Shown: positions 54,602 to 62,996 of the stretch, one piece after another
Layout of the letters: each line of letters begins with the position of its first letter
Numbering within the stretch: position 1 is the first letter of the stretch
NCBI RefSeq assembly: GCF_036634175.1
Contig: NZ_JAZIFX010000001.1
Location: 6,200,001-6,264,000 of the forward strand
Reading direction: 5' to 3'
Source of the DNA: Streptomyces sp. P9-A2
GTDB lineage: Bacteria > Actinomycetota > Actinomycetes > Streptomycetales > Streptomycetaceae
DNA: 64,000 nucleotides
Position numbers and translations under genes: made by a program
Notes under the pieces: model-generated
The model's database searches: none
Told to the model about the DNA's origin: nothing
What the model saw: only the letters and a program-made list of their open reading frames with translations

Positions 54602-55633
54602 GTGCACCCCGCTCTCGTCCCGCTCGTCGACCGGCGTGCCCCGGCAGACGCGGACAACTGGGACACGCTGTGGCAGGCACTGGCCGACGGAGCGCTGGAC
54701 CGCGCCGACGTCCTCGCCCTGCTCGCCTCGCTCACCGCTGCGCTCCCCGACGGCCCGAGCCTGCTCACGCTCCTCGACTCGCTGGACCGGCGCCGCCCGG
54801 CCCCGCCGGCCGTGCCCTGGCCCGGCACCGTCAACGTGGTGGGCACCGGGGGCGGGCCCCCGACCGTCAACCTCTCCACGGCGTCCGCCCTGGTGGCCGC
54901 CGCCACCGGCGTCCGGGTCGTCAAGTCCGGTTCGCGCGCCCACACCGCGCGGACGGGCTCGGTCGACCTCCTGGACCGCCTCGGCGTCCCCCTCACCTCC
55001 TCCCTCGATCACACCGCCGACCACCTGGCCGCGCACGGCATCGCCTTCACCGGCCCGTTCGTCTACCCCGGCCAGCTCGCCCGGCTCGCGCTGCTCGCGG
55101 TCCCCACCCCGATGCGGGTCTTCGGCCGCTTCCTCAACACCCTTGGCCCCTTCCTGGCCGTCGTCCCCGTGGCCGCCCAGGTCACCGGGGTCTCCGCGGC
55201 CGAACCCCCGCCCCCGCTCCGCACCCTCGCCGCCCGGCCCGGCGGCCCCGTGACCTGGCTGACCACCAACGCGGCGGGCGCCGACGAACTCCTCAGCGTC
55301 ACCGACAACACGATCCACCTCCCGGGCGGCGACACGCGCATGCTCCGGGCGGGCGAACTGGTCCCTTGTGAGGGCACTCTCGACGACCTCGCCCCCGTCT
55401 CCCGGGAGGAAGCGGCCGACCACTTCCGGACCGTCCTGACCGGCCGGGCGGGCGCCCCGCTGCGCGCCACCCTCCAGCTCAATGCCGCCGCGCTCGCCGT
55501 CGCATCCGGCCACCGCGACGACTGGGCCACGGCCGTCGCCGAAGCCGGCGCCGCGCTCGACGACGGGGCCGCGCTCGGACTGCTGGAACGCCTCACCACG
55601 ACCCGCGCGCGAGGAGTGAGCCGCGTTGGCTGA
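54602..55633 (+). CDS. Anthranilate phosphoribosyltransferase-like protein (TrpD family)
   Basis: 343 residues from a GTG 3 nt after the carrier protein. The PRPP-binding GTGG loop (NVVGTGGGPPTVNLSTASAL) and VRVVKSGSRAHTARTGSVDL, equivalent to the KHGNRAxSSxxGSADxLE block, place it in the TrpD family. Several conserved positions differ (no D after GTGG, T in place of the second S), so the amine acceptor may not be anthranilate. Primary-metabolism TrpD is normally encoded elsewhere. This copy is in a biosynthetic operon between a carrier protein and a TrpA-like gene. Confidence 0.82.
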   Translation: MHPALVPLVDRRAPADADNWDTLWQALADGALDRADVLALLASLTAALPDGPSLLTLLDSLDRRRPAPPAVPWPGTVNVVGTGGGPPTVNLSTASALVAAATGVRVVKSGSRAHTARTGSVDLLDRLGVPLTSSLDHTADHLAAHGIAFTGPFVYPGQLARLALLAVPTPMRVFGRFLNTLGPFLAVVPVAAQVTGVSAAEPPPPLRTLAARPGGPVTWLTTNAAGADELLSVTDNTIHLPGGDTRMLRAGELVPCEGTLDDLAPVSREEAADHFRTVLTGRAGAPLRATLQLNAAALAVASGHRDDWATAVAEAGAALDDGAALGLLERLTTTRARGVSRVG

Positions 55634-56459
55634 GTTCACCCAGAGGTTCTTCGGCGAGGCACGCGCCCGCGCCGAACTGGGCCTGGCCGTCTTCCTGAAC
55701 GCCGGGGACCCGCCCCTGTCCGTCCTCAAGGACTGCGTCGCCATGCTGGACGAGTCGGGCATCGGCTGCCTCGAACTAGCCGTCCCCTTCCCGGACTCGC
55801 CCACCGACGGGCCCGTCGTACGGCGCTCCGCGGACCGGGCGCTCGCCGAAGGTGTGGGCCTCGCCGAGACCCTGGCCTTCGTCGCGGCCGTACGGCCATC
55901 CCTGAAGCGCCTGCGCATAGCCCTGCTCGCCGACTGGAGCCACACCCTGCGCACCGCGCCACCGACCGACTACGCGCGGGCCGTGGCGGACAGCGGTGTC
56001 GACGCCCTGCTCGCCCACGGTCTGCCACCCCGGCTGCGTTCCGCCCACCACGAGGCGCTGCGCGAGGCCGGACTGCCCGAGGTCACCACCTGCTACCCGG
56101 CGAGCCCCCCGGCCACGGTGACCGATGCGGCGGCCCACGCCACCGGCTACCTCTACCTGATCGCCCGCTACGGTCGCAGCGGCAGCGGCACGCCCTCCGC
56201 CGGCCACGCCGGACTGGCTCCGGTCGTCGGTTTTCTGCGTGACCTCACAGCTTCCCCGATAGCCGTCGGCTTCGGGGTGTCGACCGCCGAGGACCTCGCC
56301 TCCGTCGCGCTGAGCGGCGCGGACGCGGCGATCGTCGGTTCCGCCGGGGTGGCGGTGATGGAGCGGGCCCGCGAGACCGGGGCGGACCCGGTCGACGCCT
56401 ACCGCTCCTTCATCGCCACCCTCACCACAACCCCCACGTGCCGAGGAGGATATCCGTGA
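55626..56459 (+). CDS. Tryptophan synthase alpha-like lyase (TrpA family)
   Basis: 277 residues from a TTG at 55626 overlapping the TrpD-like stop by 8 nt. The two catalytic acids of TrpA are kept: E50 in GIGCLELAVPFPDS and D61 in PTDGPVVRRSAD. The barrel end SPIAVGFGVSTAEDLASVAL and GADAAIVGSAGVAVMERARE is typical. With no TrpB partner encoded here, it would resemble plant BX1/IGL, which cleave indole-3-glycerol phosphate to free indole. A retro-aldol role on another glycerol-phosphate adduct is an alternative. It is coupled to the next gene by a GTGA overlap. Confidence 0.85.
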   Translation: MAEFTQRFFGEARARAELGLAVFLNAGDPPLSVLKDCVAMLDESGIGCLELAVPFPDSPTDGPVVRRSADRALAEGVGLAETLAFVAAVRPSLKRLRIALLADWSHTLRTAPPTDYARAVADSGVDALLAHGLPPRLRSAHHEALREAGLPEVTTCYPASPPATVTDAAAHATGYLYLIARYGRSGSGTPSAGHAGLAPVVGFLRDLTASPIAVGFGVSTAEDLASVALSGADAAIVGSAGVAVMERARETGADPVDAYRSFIATLTTTPTCRGGYP

Positions 56460-56830
56460 TCATCCGCCAGCTCGAGAACGCCAAGACCGTCGAATGGGGC
56501 AACGGCCTCAGCCGCCGCTTCATCGTGGAAGCCGACGGCCTGGGCTACAGCATCACCGACACCATCGTCCTGGCCGGAACCAAGTCCCGGTTGCAGTACC
56601 GCAACCACCTGGAGACCTGCTACTGCATCGAGGGCTCAGGGGAGGTCGTGGAGTTCGACGGCACGAGCCACCCACTGAGACCGGGCGTCCTGTACTCGCT
56701 GAACGATTACGACCCGCACTATCTGATCGCCTCACCCGACGAGGACATGCGGCTGGTCTGCGTCTTCGCCCCCGCGCTCCAGGGCGACGAGGTCCACAAC
56801 CTGGACGAGAACGTCTCGTCGGCCTACTAG
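56456..56830 (+). CDS. Ectoine-synthase-like cupin (EctC family), orphan
   Basis: 124 residues from a GTG behind GAGGAGGA (56443-56450). The pattern VIIRQLENAKTVEWGNGLSR, ITDTIVLAGTKSRLQYRNHL, ETCYCIEGSGEVVEF, RPGVLYSLNDYDPHYLIA is that of EctC. The iron-ligand positions known for ectoine synthase (Glu, Tyr, His) correspond to E53, Y80 and H88 with the same Tyr-His spacing. EctC closes a ring by intramolecular imine formation. No ectA or ectB is nearby, so it probably catalyses a cyclocondensation on a pathway intermediate such as an aminoketone. Confidence 0.85.
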   Translation: MIIRQLENAKTVEWGNGLSRRFIVEADGLGYSITDTIVLAGTKSRLQYRNHLETCYCIEGSGEVVEFDGTSHPLRPGVLYSLNDYDPHYLIASPDEDMRLVCVFAPALQGDEVHNLDENVSSAY

Positions 56831-56970
56831 GGCGTGCCGGACGCCGCGGGGCAGGCGGGACTTTCGAAACACGCCCCAGCCGACCGGTTCAGCGGGCGAC
56901 CAGGTCGTCACGCATCCCCCGCCCGTAACCGACCGAGGCCACCCGCACGGCCCGTACGGAAGGCTCCGCA

Positions 56971-58116
56971 GTGAGGCACCGCAACGAAGATCAGCAGGCG
57001 CTGAGCGCAGGCATGGCCCAGTGGGGCAAGGCCCTCAGCGAAGGACACGTCGAGGCGGACGCGCGGTCCGCCTTCGACCCGGCCCGCTGGCGGCTGGTGA
57101 GTGGGAGCGGGGTGCTGGGGCTGCCCTTCCCCGAGCGGTGGGGCGGCGCCGGCCAGTCCCTCGTCACCACCCTCCACGTCCTGGAGACCCTGGGCGAGAC
57201 CTGCCGGGAGACCGGCCTCAACTTCTGCGTGACGACCTCGATGGCCAGCACCGGGGTGCCGCTCGACGCCTTCGGAACGGACTCCCAGCGGGAGCGCTTC
57301 CTGCCGGGAATCTGCTCCGGGGAGCTGATCGGCGCCCACGCCATCACCGAACCCGACAGCGGCTCGGACGCGATGGCGATGACCACCCGGGCCGAGCGGG
57401 ACGGCGCGGACTACGTGCTCACCGGCGGCAAGGCGTTCGTCAGCAACGGTCCGATCGCCGACGTCTTCGTCGTCTACGCCCGTACCCACCCCGACGGCGG
57501 TCCGCTCGGGACCACCGCCTTCCTCGTCGAACGCGGTACGCCCGGCCTCTTCGTGGGCGAGCCGACCGCCAAGATGGGCCTTCGGACCGCCCCGTTGTCC
57601 ACCCTGCACCTCGACGGCTGCCGGATCCCGGCCGACCGCGTCCTCGGCCGGGCAGGCGGCGGGCTCCTCGTCCTCGACCACGTGATGAAGCGCGAGATCC
57701 TCTTCGGCTTCACCGTCGGCCTGGGCGAGATGCGCCACCGGCTGGGGCGCGCCGTCGCCTACGCGCGCGAACGCCGCGCCTTCGGCCACCCCATCGGTGA
57801 CTACCAGGCGGTCTCGCACCGAGTGGTCGACATGAAGATCCGCACCGAGACCGCCGCGAAGTGGCTGTACGACACCGCCGAGCGGCTCACGGCGGGGGAG
57901 GACGTCACCGCCGACCTCGCCATCACCAAGATCCTCGCCAGCGAGGCCGCCCTGTCCACCAGCCTCTCGGCGATCCGCGTCTTCGGCGGCGCGGGCTACC
58001 TCTCCGAGGCCGGCCTGGAGAAGGACCTGCGCGCCGCCGTCGCCGGCACCCTCTACTCCGGCACCAACGACATCCAGTACAACCGGATCGCCTCGACCCT
58101 GGGGCTCGGGGGATGA
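56971..58116 (+). CDS. Acyl-CoA-dehydrogenase-family enzyme, probable prolyl-PCP dehydrogenase
   Basis: 381 residues from a GTG with GGAAGG seven bases upstream. The flavoprotein pattern is complete: CSGELIGAHAITEPDSGSDA, AFVSNGPIADVFVVYARTHP, ERRAFGHPIGDYQAVSHRVV and LYSGTNDIQYNRIA. The usual late glutamate (YEGT) is replaced by YSGT. A glutamate in VMKREILFG (E242) lies where isovaleryl-CoA dehydrogenase and prolyl-PCP dehydrogenases such as PigA carry the base. This supports oxidation of prolyl-PCP to pyrrolyl-PCP, in line with the ligase and carrier protein upstream. Confidence 0.88.
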   Translation: MRHRNEDQQALSAGMAQWGKALSEGHVEADARSAFDPARWRLVSGSGVLGLPFPERWGGAGQSLVTTLHVLETLGETCRETGLNFCVTTSMASTGVPLDAFGTDSQRERFLPGICSGELIGAHAITEPDSGSDAMAMTTRAERDGADYVLTGGKAFVSNGPIADVFVVYARTHPDGGPLGTTAFLVERGTPGLFVGEPTAKMGLRTAPLSTLHLDGCRIPADRVLGRAGGGLLVLDHVMKREILFGFTVGLGEMRHRLGRAVAYARERRAFGHPIGDYQAVSHRVVDMKIRTETAAKWLYDTAERLTAGEDVTADLAITKILASEAALSTSLSAIRVFGGAGYLSEAGLEKDLRAAVAGTLYSGTNDIQYNRIASTLGLGG

Positions 58117-58922
58117 GCGCACCGCACCGGTCCGGCCTGCCGCCGGGGCACCGGCCGCTGCTGAAGGTGTGCGGGGCGACCCGCGTCGAGGAGGCCACCG
58201 CTGTCGCCGCGCGGGCCGATCTGGTCGGCCTCTGGTACGGCGTCGAGGGCGGCGCCCACGACCTGCCCGCCGCCCTGCCCGAGCTGGCTGACGCCGTCCG
58301 CGCCGGGGGCCGGGCCGAACCCGTCCTCGTCACCTTCCTGCATGACGCCGACCGGCTCGCGCGGGCGGCCCGGGCCGCCCGCATCCGCTGGATCCAGCTC
58401 CACGCCTACCAGCCGCCCCGGGCCGTCGCCGCCCTGCGCGCCGCGTTGCCGGACGCGGTCCTCGTCAAAGCCGTGCACGTCGTCGACGGGAGTTGCGCCG
58501 AACGCCCTTTCTTCGGGGCCTACGCGCGGGCGGGCACCGACCTGTTCCTCGTGGACGCCGCGACCCCGGGCGGCGGGGTCGGCAGCACCGGCCACCATCT
58601 CCCCCCCGAGGTGCTGGAGCCGCTGCTGCCCGCCCTCGGGCTGTCCTTCCTGCTCGCCGGGGGCATTACCGAGGCCGACGCGGCGCGCGGCCCGGCCCTC
58701 GGGGCGCACCCCGGCTTCCGGGGTGTGGACGTGGACAGTGCCGCCCGGGGCGACGACGGCCTGCTGAGTGCCGACCGGGTCACCAGCCTGGACCGCGCCT
58801 GGACGGGGGCGGACACAGGATCGGGAAGCCCGCCGGGGATTCACGCAGGGGCCGGTCAGAGCGCCCGGTCCCGTACGGACGCCCCTCCCGCATCCATCAC
58901 CCCGCGAGGGAACCTGACATGA
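58113..58922 (+). CDS. Phosphoribosylanthranilate isomerase-like protein (TrpF family)
   Basis: 269 residues from an ATG overlapping the dehydrogenase stop. The general base cysteine is kept in LLKVCGATRVEEATAVAAR (usual KICG). IRWIQLHAYQPPRAVAALR corresponds to VQLHG, the aspartate lies in LFLVDAATPGGGVGSTG, and FLLAGGITEADAAR is the phosphate-binding turn. The C-terminal 45 residues are a Ser/Gly-rich extension not found in normal TrpF (about 205-215 residues). It would perform an Amadori rearrangement of a phosphoribosylamine. The altered motifs leave the exact substrate open. Confidence 0.85.
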   Translation: MSAPHRSGLPPGHRPLLKVCGATRVEEATAVAARADLVGLWYGVEGGAHDLPAALPELADAVRAGGRAEPVLVTFLHDADRLARAARAARIRWIQLHAYQPPRAVAALRAALPDAVLVKAVHVVDGSCAERPFFGAYARAGTDLFLVDAATPGGGVGSTGHHLPPEVLEPLLPALGLSFLLAGGITEADAARGPALGAHPGFRGVDVDSAARGDDGLLSADRVTSLDRAWTGADTGSGSPPGIHAGAGQSARSRTDAPPASITPRGNLT

Positions 58923-59740
58923 CCCAGCCCCTGCCCTTCATCTCCGCGCTCCTCGGCGCCGAGCGCCCCCTGATCATGGAGGTGAAAGCCCGCGACGCGC
59001 ACGGCGGCAACCTGCTGCGGGGCCGCGCCCCCGGCGACCTGGCCGCAGCCTACGAGCGGTCCGGTGCCCCGTGCGTCTCCGTCGTGACCGGCCGGTGGTT
59101 CGGCGGATCGGCCGCCATGCTGACGGAGGTCACCTCCCGGGTCCGCGTCCCCGTGTTGCTCAAGGACTTCGTCACCCGCCGCGACCAGATCGCTGCCGCA
59201 GCCTCGGCGGGTGCCTCGGCGGTGCTGCTGACGGCTGCACTGCTGCCGCGCGAGTCTCTGGAGGGCCTCTCCCGGGAGTGCCAGGAGTACGGCCTCACCC
59301 CCTTCGTCGAGATCACCCGCGCCGAGGAGGCGGCCGGTCTGCCCGACCCGCACCGCTGCGTCATCGCGGTCAACAACAAGGACATCGCGGCCAAGGAACG
59401 CGACGCGGGAGACCTGGACCGCAGCCGGTCCCTGCTGCCCGCCGTACGGGCCGCGGGCACCCTCTGCCCGGTCAGCGCAAGCGCGGTGGGCGGTCCAAAG
59501 GTCGCTGCCGGGCTGCTGGCGGAGGGGTACGCCGCCCTGCTCGTCGGGACGGCGCTCCTTCGCGCGCCCAGCGTGGAGGAGTGGCTGCGTGAGTTCGACG
59601 CCTGCCGCGCCGGGGCCGTCGTGCCGGGGGCGATTCCGGTTCCGACGACCGCCTCCGTATCCTCCTCGGCGCCCGCGACCCCCGCCGAGCCGCCGCTTCC
59701 GGCCGGTCCCGTCGCCGAGGCGGAAGGAGCGCCCGTGTGA
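58919..59740 (+). CDS. Indole-3-glycerol-phosphate synthase-like protein (TrpC family)
   Basis: 273 residues from an ATG overlapping the TrpF-like stop. Counterparts of the catalytic residues are present: E21 and K23 in PLIMEVKARDAHGGN, K82 in VPVLLKDFVTRRDQ, E131 in TPFVEITRAEE and N152 in IAVNNKDI. The hallmark KxxSPSKG is instead KARDAHGGN, and the SESG block is SASA, so phosphate or substrate binding has changed. A Pro/Ala/Ser-rich tail of about 45 residues follows. It may still make indole glycerol phosphate, or cyclise a related Amadori product. Confidence 0.82.
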   Translation: MTQPLPFISALLGAERPLIMEVKARDAHGGNLLRGRAPGDLAAAYERSGAPCVSVVTGRWFGGSAAMLTEVTSRVRVPVLLKDFVTRRDQIAAAASAGASAVLLTAALLPRESLEGLSRECQEYGLTPFVEITRAEEAAGLPDPHRCVIAVNNKDIAAKERDAGDLDRSRSLLPAVRAAGTLCPVSASAVGGPKVAAGLLAEGYAALLVGTALLRAPSVEEWLREFDACRAGAVVPGAIPVPTTASVSSSAPATPAEPPLPAGPVAEAEGAPV

Positions 59741-60639
59741 GCGCCGCACCCATGGAGACCGTCACCACCGGCGGCGTGGAGCGGATCGTGCTGGGACGCG
59801 GCCGCCACCGGCTCGGTGCTTGGCAGGCCGCCTCCGCCACCGGCAGCCCCCGGTCCGTACTCGTCGCGATCCATGGCCGGGCGATGTCCCCGGGCTACTT
59901 CGCCGGACCGGTCGCCCCGCACACCTCCCTGCTCGCCCTCGCCTCCTCCCTCGGCCACACCGTCCTCGCGGTCGAGCGGCCCGGCTACGGCCTCTCCCGC
60001 TCGTCACTCCCGCTCGGGCTCCCCCTGGCCGACCAGGCCCGCCTGCTGCGCCAGGCGCTCGCCGACTACGCCGAACTCCACCCGGTCGGGGCCGGGTTCT
60101 TCCTCCTCGGTCATTCCGACGGCGGCAAGACCGCCCTGTACCTGGCGGGCGAGTCGTGGGGCGAGGCCCCGGCCGAGCGCCTGCTCGGACTCGACCTCAA
60201 CGGCTGCGGCTGGCACTACTCTCCGGCAGCCGCCCACTTCCCCGACACCTTGGGGGGCGGCGCGGGCCGACTCAACTGGGGCCCGCTGCGGCTCTATCCG
60301 GGCGGTACCTTCCGCGCCAGCCGCGTCCTGCTCCGCGACGTCCCGGCCGCCGAGGAGGCCGATACGGCCCTCTGGCCCGCACGCTTCCCGGGCGTCGCGG
60401 CCCGGGTGCGCTGCCCCGTGCGGCTCACCTTCGGGGAGTACGAGGGCTGGTGGTGCCTCGACCGCGACGAACTGGCGGCCGTGGCCGCCTGCTTCACCAG
60501 GACACGTCGGCCCGTGGCCGAACGCGTTCCTGAGGCGGGCCACAACCTCAGTCTCGGACTGGCCGCCCCCCGCTACCACTTGTGCGCGCTGGCGTTCCTG
60601 GAGGAGTGCCTGACGACCGTGCCGACCCCCGTCCGGTGA
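59737..60639 (+). CDS. Alpha/beta hydrolase, thioesterase-like
   Basis: 300 residues from a GTG overlapping the TrpC-like stop, with GGAAGGAG upstream. Motifs: VLVAIHGRAMSPGYF (oxyanion region), VLAVERPGYGLSRSS, the nucleophile in FFLLGHSDGGKTALYLAG, LTFGEYEGWWCLDRDEL and the histidine in VPEAGHNLSLGLAAPR. It is the last gene of the rightward arm and is followed by a hairpin terminator. Likely roles are release of the product from a carrier protein or hydrolysis of an intermediate. Confidence 0.88.
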   Translation: MSAAPMETVTTGGVERIVLGRGRHRLGAWQAASATGSPRSVLVAIHGRAMSPGYFAGPVAPHTSLLALASSLGHTVLAVERPGYGLSRSSLPLGLPLADQARLLRQALADYAELHPVGAGFFLLGHSDGGKTALYLAGESWGEAPAERLLGLDLNGCGWHYSPAAAHFPDTLGGGAGRLNWGPLRLYPGGTFRASRVLLRDVPAAEEADTALWPARFPGVAARVRCPVRLTFGEYEGWWCLDRDELAAVAACFTRTRRPVAERVPEAGHNLSLGLAAPRYHLCALAFLEECLTTVPTPVR

Positions 60640-60716
60640 CGACCGCGTATGCGTCCGAGCGTGTGAAGCATGGACCGCGCATCCCTCCGCCTGCTGGGAT
60701 GGTCCTTCGAGTAGTG

Positions 60717-60748
60717 CGGACGGTGCGCTCTCGCTCGCGCACCGTCCG
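60717..60748. terminator. 12-bp hairpin ending the biosynthetic operon
   Basis: CGGACGGTGCGC (60717-60728) and GCGCACCGTCCG (60737-60748) form a perfect stem with an eight-base loop, 78 nt after the hydrolase stop. Confidence 0.8.
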
Positions 60749-60789
60749 TCAGCAGCCGGGAGAGACCACCCGATCGACAGGACGGCAAT

Positions 60790-61386
60790 GTGAGCCATCA
60801 CCCTCCGCCCAGCCCCTCACCCTGGGCGGCACCTCCCTTCCGGCCGGCCGCGCCGCCTGGCCGCGACCGTTTCACCGGGCCGCTCCTGGTGGCCTCCGTC
60901 CTCTGCACCGGCTTGATGGCCGGGCTGTTCTTCTCCTACGACATCTCCGTCATGCCGGGCCTCGCGGAGCTGGACGACCGCACGTACGCGGCGGCCATGC
61001 AGCGCTTCAACGCGGTGATCGACGGCAGCGCGCTGTTCGGCATGGTTTTCCTCGCCGCGCTGGGTCTCACGGTCGCTTCCGCGATCCTGGCCTTCCGGAA
61101 GAAACGGCTCACGGTCGCCGTGCCACTGGTCGTCGCGGCCGTCTGCTACCTGGTGGTACTCGTGATCACCGTCACGGTCAGCCTCCCGCTCAACGCGGAG
61201 CTGGCGGCGCTCGGGAGCACGGCCACCGCCAAGGACCTCTCGGCGGTGATCGAGGACTTCAAGTCGGTGTGGGTGCCGGTGAACGTCGTCCGGACCGTGC
61301 TGTGTGTGCTGAGCCTCGGGGCGCTGTGTTCAGCCGTGCTCCGGTACGGCCGCGCGACCGCGGCCGTACCCTTCCCGCCCGTGTGA
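60790..61386 (+). CDS. DUF1772 (anthrone-oxygenase-like) membrane protein, copy 3
   Basis: 198 residues from a GTG at 60790. A Pro/Ser/His-rich cytoplasmic N-terminus (about 35 residues) precedes four membrane segments: LLVASVLCTGLMAGLFFSYD, ALFGMVFLAALGLTVASAIL, LVVAAVCYLVVLVITVTVSL with the SLPLNAEL motif, and NVVRTVLCVLSLGALCSAV. It resembles copy 2 (36895) most. It sits behind the cluster's terminator, so cluster membership is uncertain. Some relatives are anthrone oxygenases, so a tailoring oxidation is conceivable. Confidence 0.82.
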   Translation: MSHHPPPSPSPWAAPPFRPAAPPGRDRFTGPLLVASVLCTGLMAGLFFSYDISVMPGLAELDDRTYAAAMQRFNAVIDGSALFGMVFLAALGLTVASAILAFRKKRLTVAVPLVVAAVCYLVVLVITVTVSLPLNAELAALGSTATAKDLSAVIEDFKSVWVPVNVVRTVLCVLSLGALCSAVLRYGRATAAVPFPPV

Positions 61387-61719
61387 CCTGCCTCCGCCCG
61401 GCGCGACGGTCCGGTCCCCGCCCGACCTCCGGGTCCGGGACCGGAATCGGGGAAATCCGCGCGTCGCACGATGCGGTGAAGGGGCGGGGCGAAGAGCCGC
61501 TTGCCGTACCCCGGGAATTCATTCGACCGAAAGCTCGGGATTTTTCGCGAGGGCGAATTCCTTGAGAACCCATTCCCGTTCCACCCCGTGCTTTGCGTTC
61601 GCGTACGGCCGTGGAGTGAATGCCCCGTGCCCGCACACGCATCGGCGCGCCTCTCACCCGCGTTCGTGCGGGGTGAGGGGGTACGCCGAGTACGCCGTCC
61701 GGGAATTTACGGGACGGTC
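61387..61719. other. Intergenic region without recognised gene
   Basis: No convincing frame. A stretch near 61500-61570 is richer in A and T, which would fit a promoter, but no gene with a clear start follows. Confidence 0.35.
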
Positions 61720-62567
61720 AGGTGCCTGTCTCCACCAGCGCCGTCCGGCCGCCCAGCGCCACCGAGAACGCGTCCGCGTCGAAGCTGGTCGGTGACAGCG
61801 CCTTCCTGCCGACGGCCGGCTCTGCCTCGCGTGCCGGCTGGACCTGGTCACCCTGCGAGGTCGTCGGCTGCGCCATGGCCGATCACCACCGCGTCACCGG
61901 GGCACCCGGCTGGGTGCCGTCGGCAGTGTCGTTCTCCTTGCGGCGCTTGCCGGCGGTCTCGGTGCCGTCGGCGATCACGTCCGGTGACTGCTGGAGTGAG
62001 CGCCTCGCGAAGTCGGTCCGGAAGGCTCCGGGCTCCTTGGCCATGGCCGTGATGCCCAGCGGGGTGACCTTGTTGCGCGGTGAGGCGGACACCGCTTCCA
62101 GTGCCGCCTTGGTGGCGGAGCAGTAGCCGGAGCCGGGTGCGTTGACGCGGGTGGCGACCGAGGAGACGCCGGCGATGACGCCACTGCGCCGGGCACGCAT
62201 GCCGGGGAGTGCGGCTTTGATCATGTCGACGGCGCCGAAGGAGTGGGTGGCGAACAGTTGCCGTACGTCTGCTCCGCGGCCTTCCCCGACAGCGGCGCGG
62301 TATCCGTAGCCGGCGTTGTCGACCAGCACGTCGATCGCGCCGAAGTGTTCCTCGGCCCGCTTGACCGCTTCGGCGATCTGCTCGGTCGGTCACGTCGAGG
62401 GGAAGGGCGAGCGCGGTGGCGGAGTGGGCGTCGGCGAGATCTTGGACGCGGGCCGTGTCCCGGGTGGTGATCACGGCATTGTGGCCACTTTCGAGTACGG
62501 CCTGTGCGAGAGCACGGCCGAGACCGGTCGAGCGGCCGGTGATGAGCCAGATGGACAGGGTGGGCAA
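61720..62567 (-). pseudogene. Short-chain dehydrogenase pseudogene, frameshifted
   Basis: Leftward from the ATG at 62567: LSIWLITGRSTGLGRALAQA, NAVITTRDTARVQDLADAHS and ALALPLDVTDRADR (cofactor half). After about 62400 the match moves to another frame: IDVLVDNAGYGYRAAVGEG, MIKAALPGMRARRSGVIAGV, SSVATRVNAPGSGYCSATKA (catalytic YxxxK kept) and KEPGAFRTDF. Near 61850 a further shift gives SFDADAFSVALGGRTALVET before a stop. At least two frameshifts prevent one protein. SDRs of this type reduce or oxidise small carbonyl compounds. Confidence 0.8.
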
Positions 62568-62996
62568 ACCTTCCGGAGCGGGGGTGGTTCGAAGGGCCGG
62601 CAGAGGACGGCCCCGGCGCGCGGATGATCCTGTGTGGGTCCGCGATGAGCGTCATGCGCGAACTGCTGTCCGGAACGAAGCCGTTGCGCGGCCGTGCGGT
62701 GATCGATCTGAGGCTGGGGGTCTTCGACTGCCGGGCCAGCCGTACCGGAGGCCGGAGAAGACCGTGCCCACCTTCACCGACCGGGGCGATCGGCGCACTG
62801 TGACGCGGTACATGCCCTTACCACGTCGACGGCGGCGAGAAGCGGATCTACCGTACTCCCACGGTTGCGAGCGGACCGCCGGGCGTCACCGCGGAGTTCG
62901 GAGCCGGGGCCGTTCTCGGTACGAGTGGCCGAGGCACTTCGGGCCATCGCGTCCACGCAGGCCCCTACGGGTGACCACGAGACGAAAGAGCCGAGC
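62568..62996. other. Intergenic region before pntA
   Basis: About 430 bp in which I recognise no gene. Short rightward frames (for example from 62650) are Arg-rich and end within 60 codons. The promoter of pntA should lie here. Confidence 0.35.

Noticed and set aside
56456..56830. Ectoine biosynthesis operon
   Set aside because: Only an EctC-like gene is present; neighbours are trp-like and prolyl-PCP enzymes rather than ectA, ectB or ectD.
38969..60639. Known prodiginine (red/pig) cluster
   Set aside because: The prolyl-PCP trio and an oxoamine synthase are shared, but the modular RedL/RedX-type synthases, the MBC/MAP condensing enzyme and the Rieske cyclase are missing, while trp-like and EctC-like genes are not part of that pathway.
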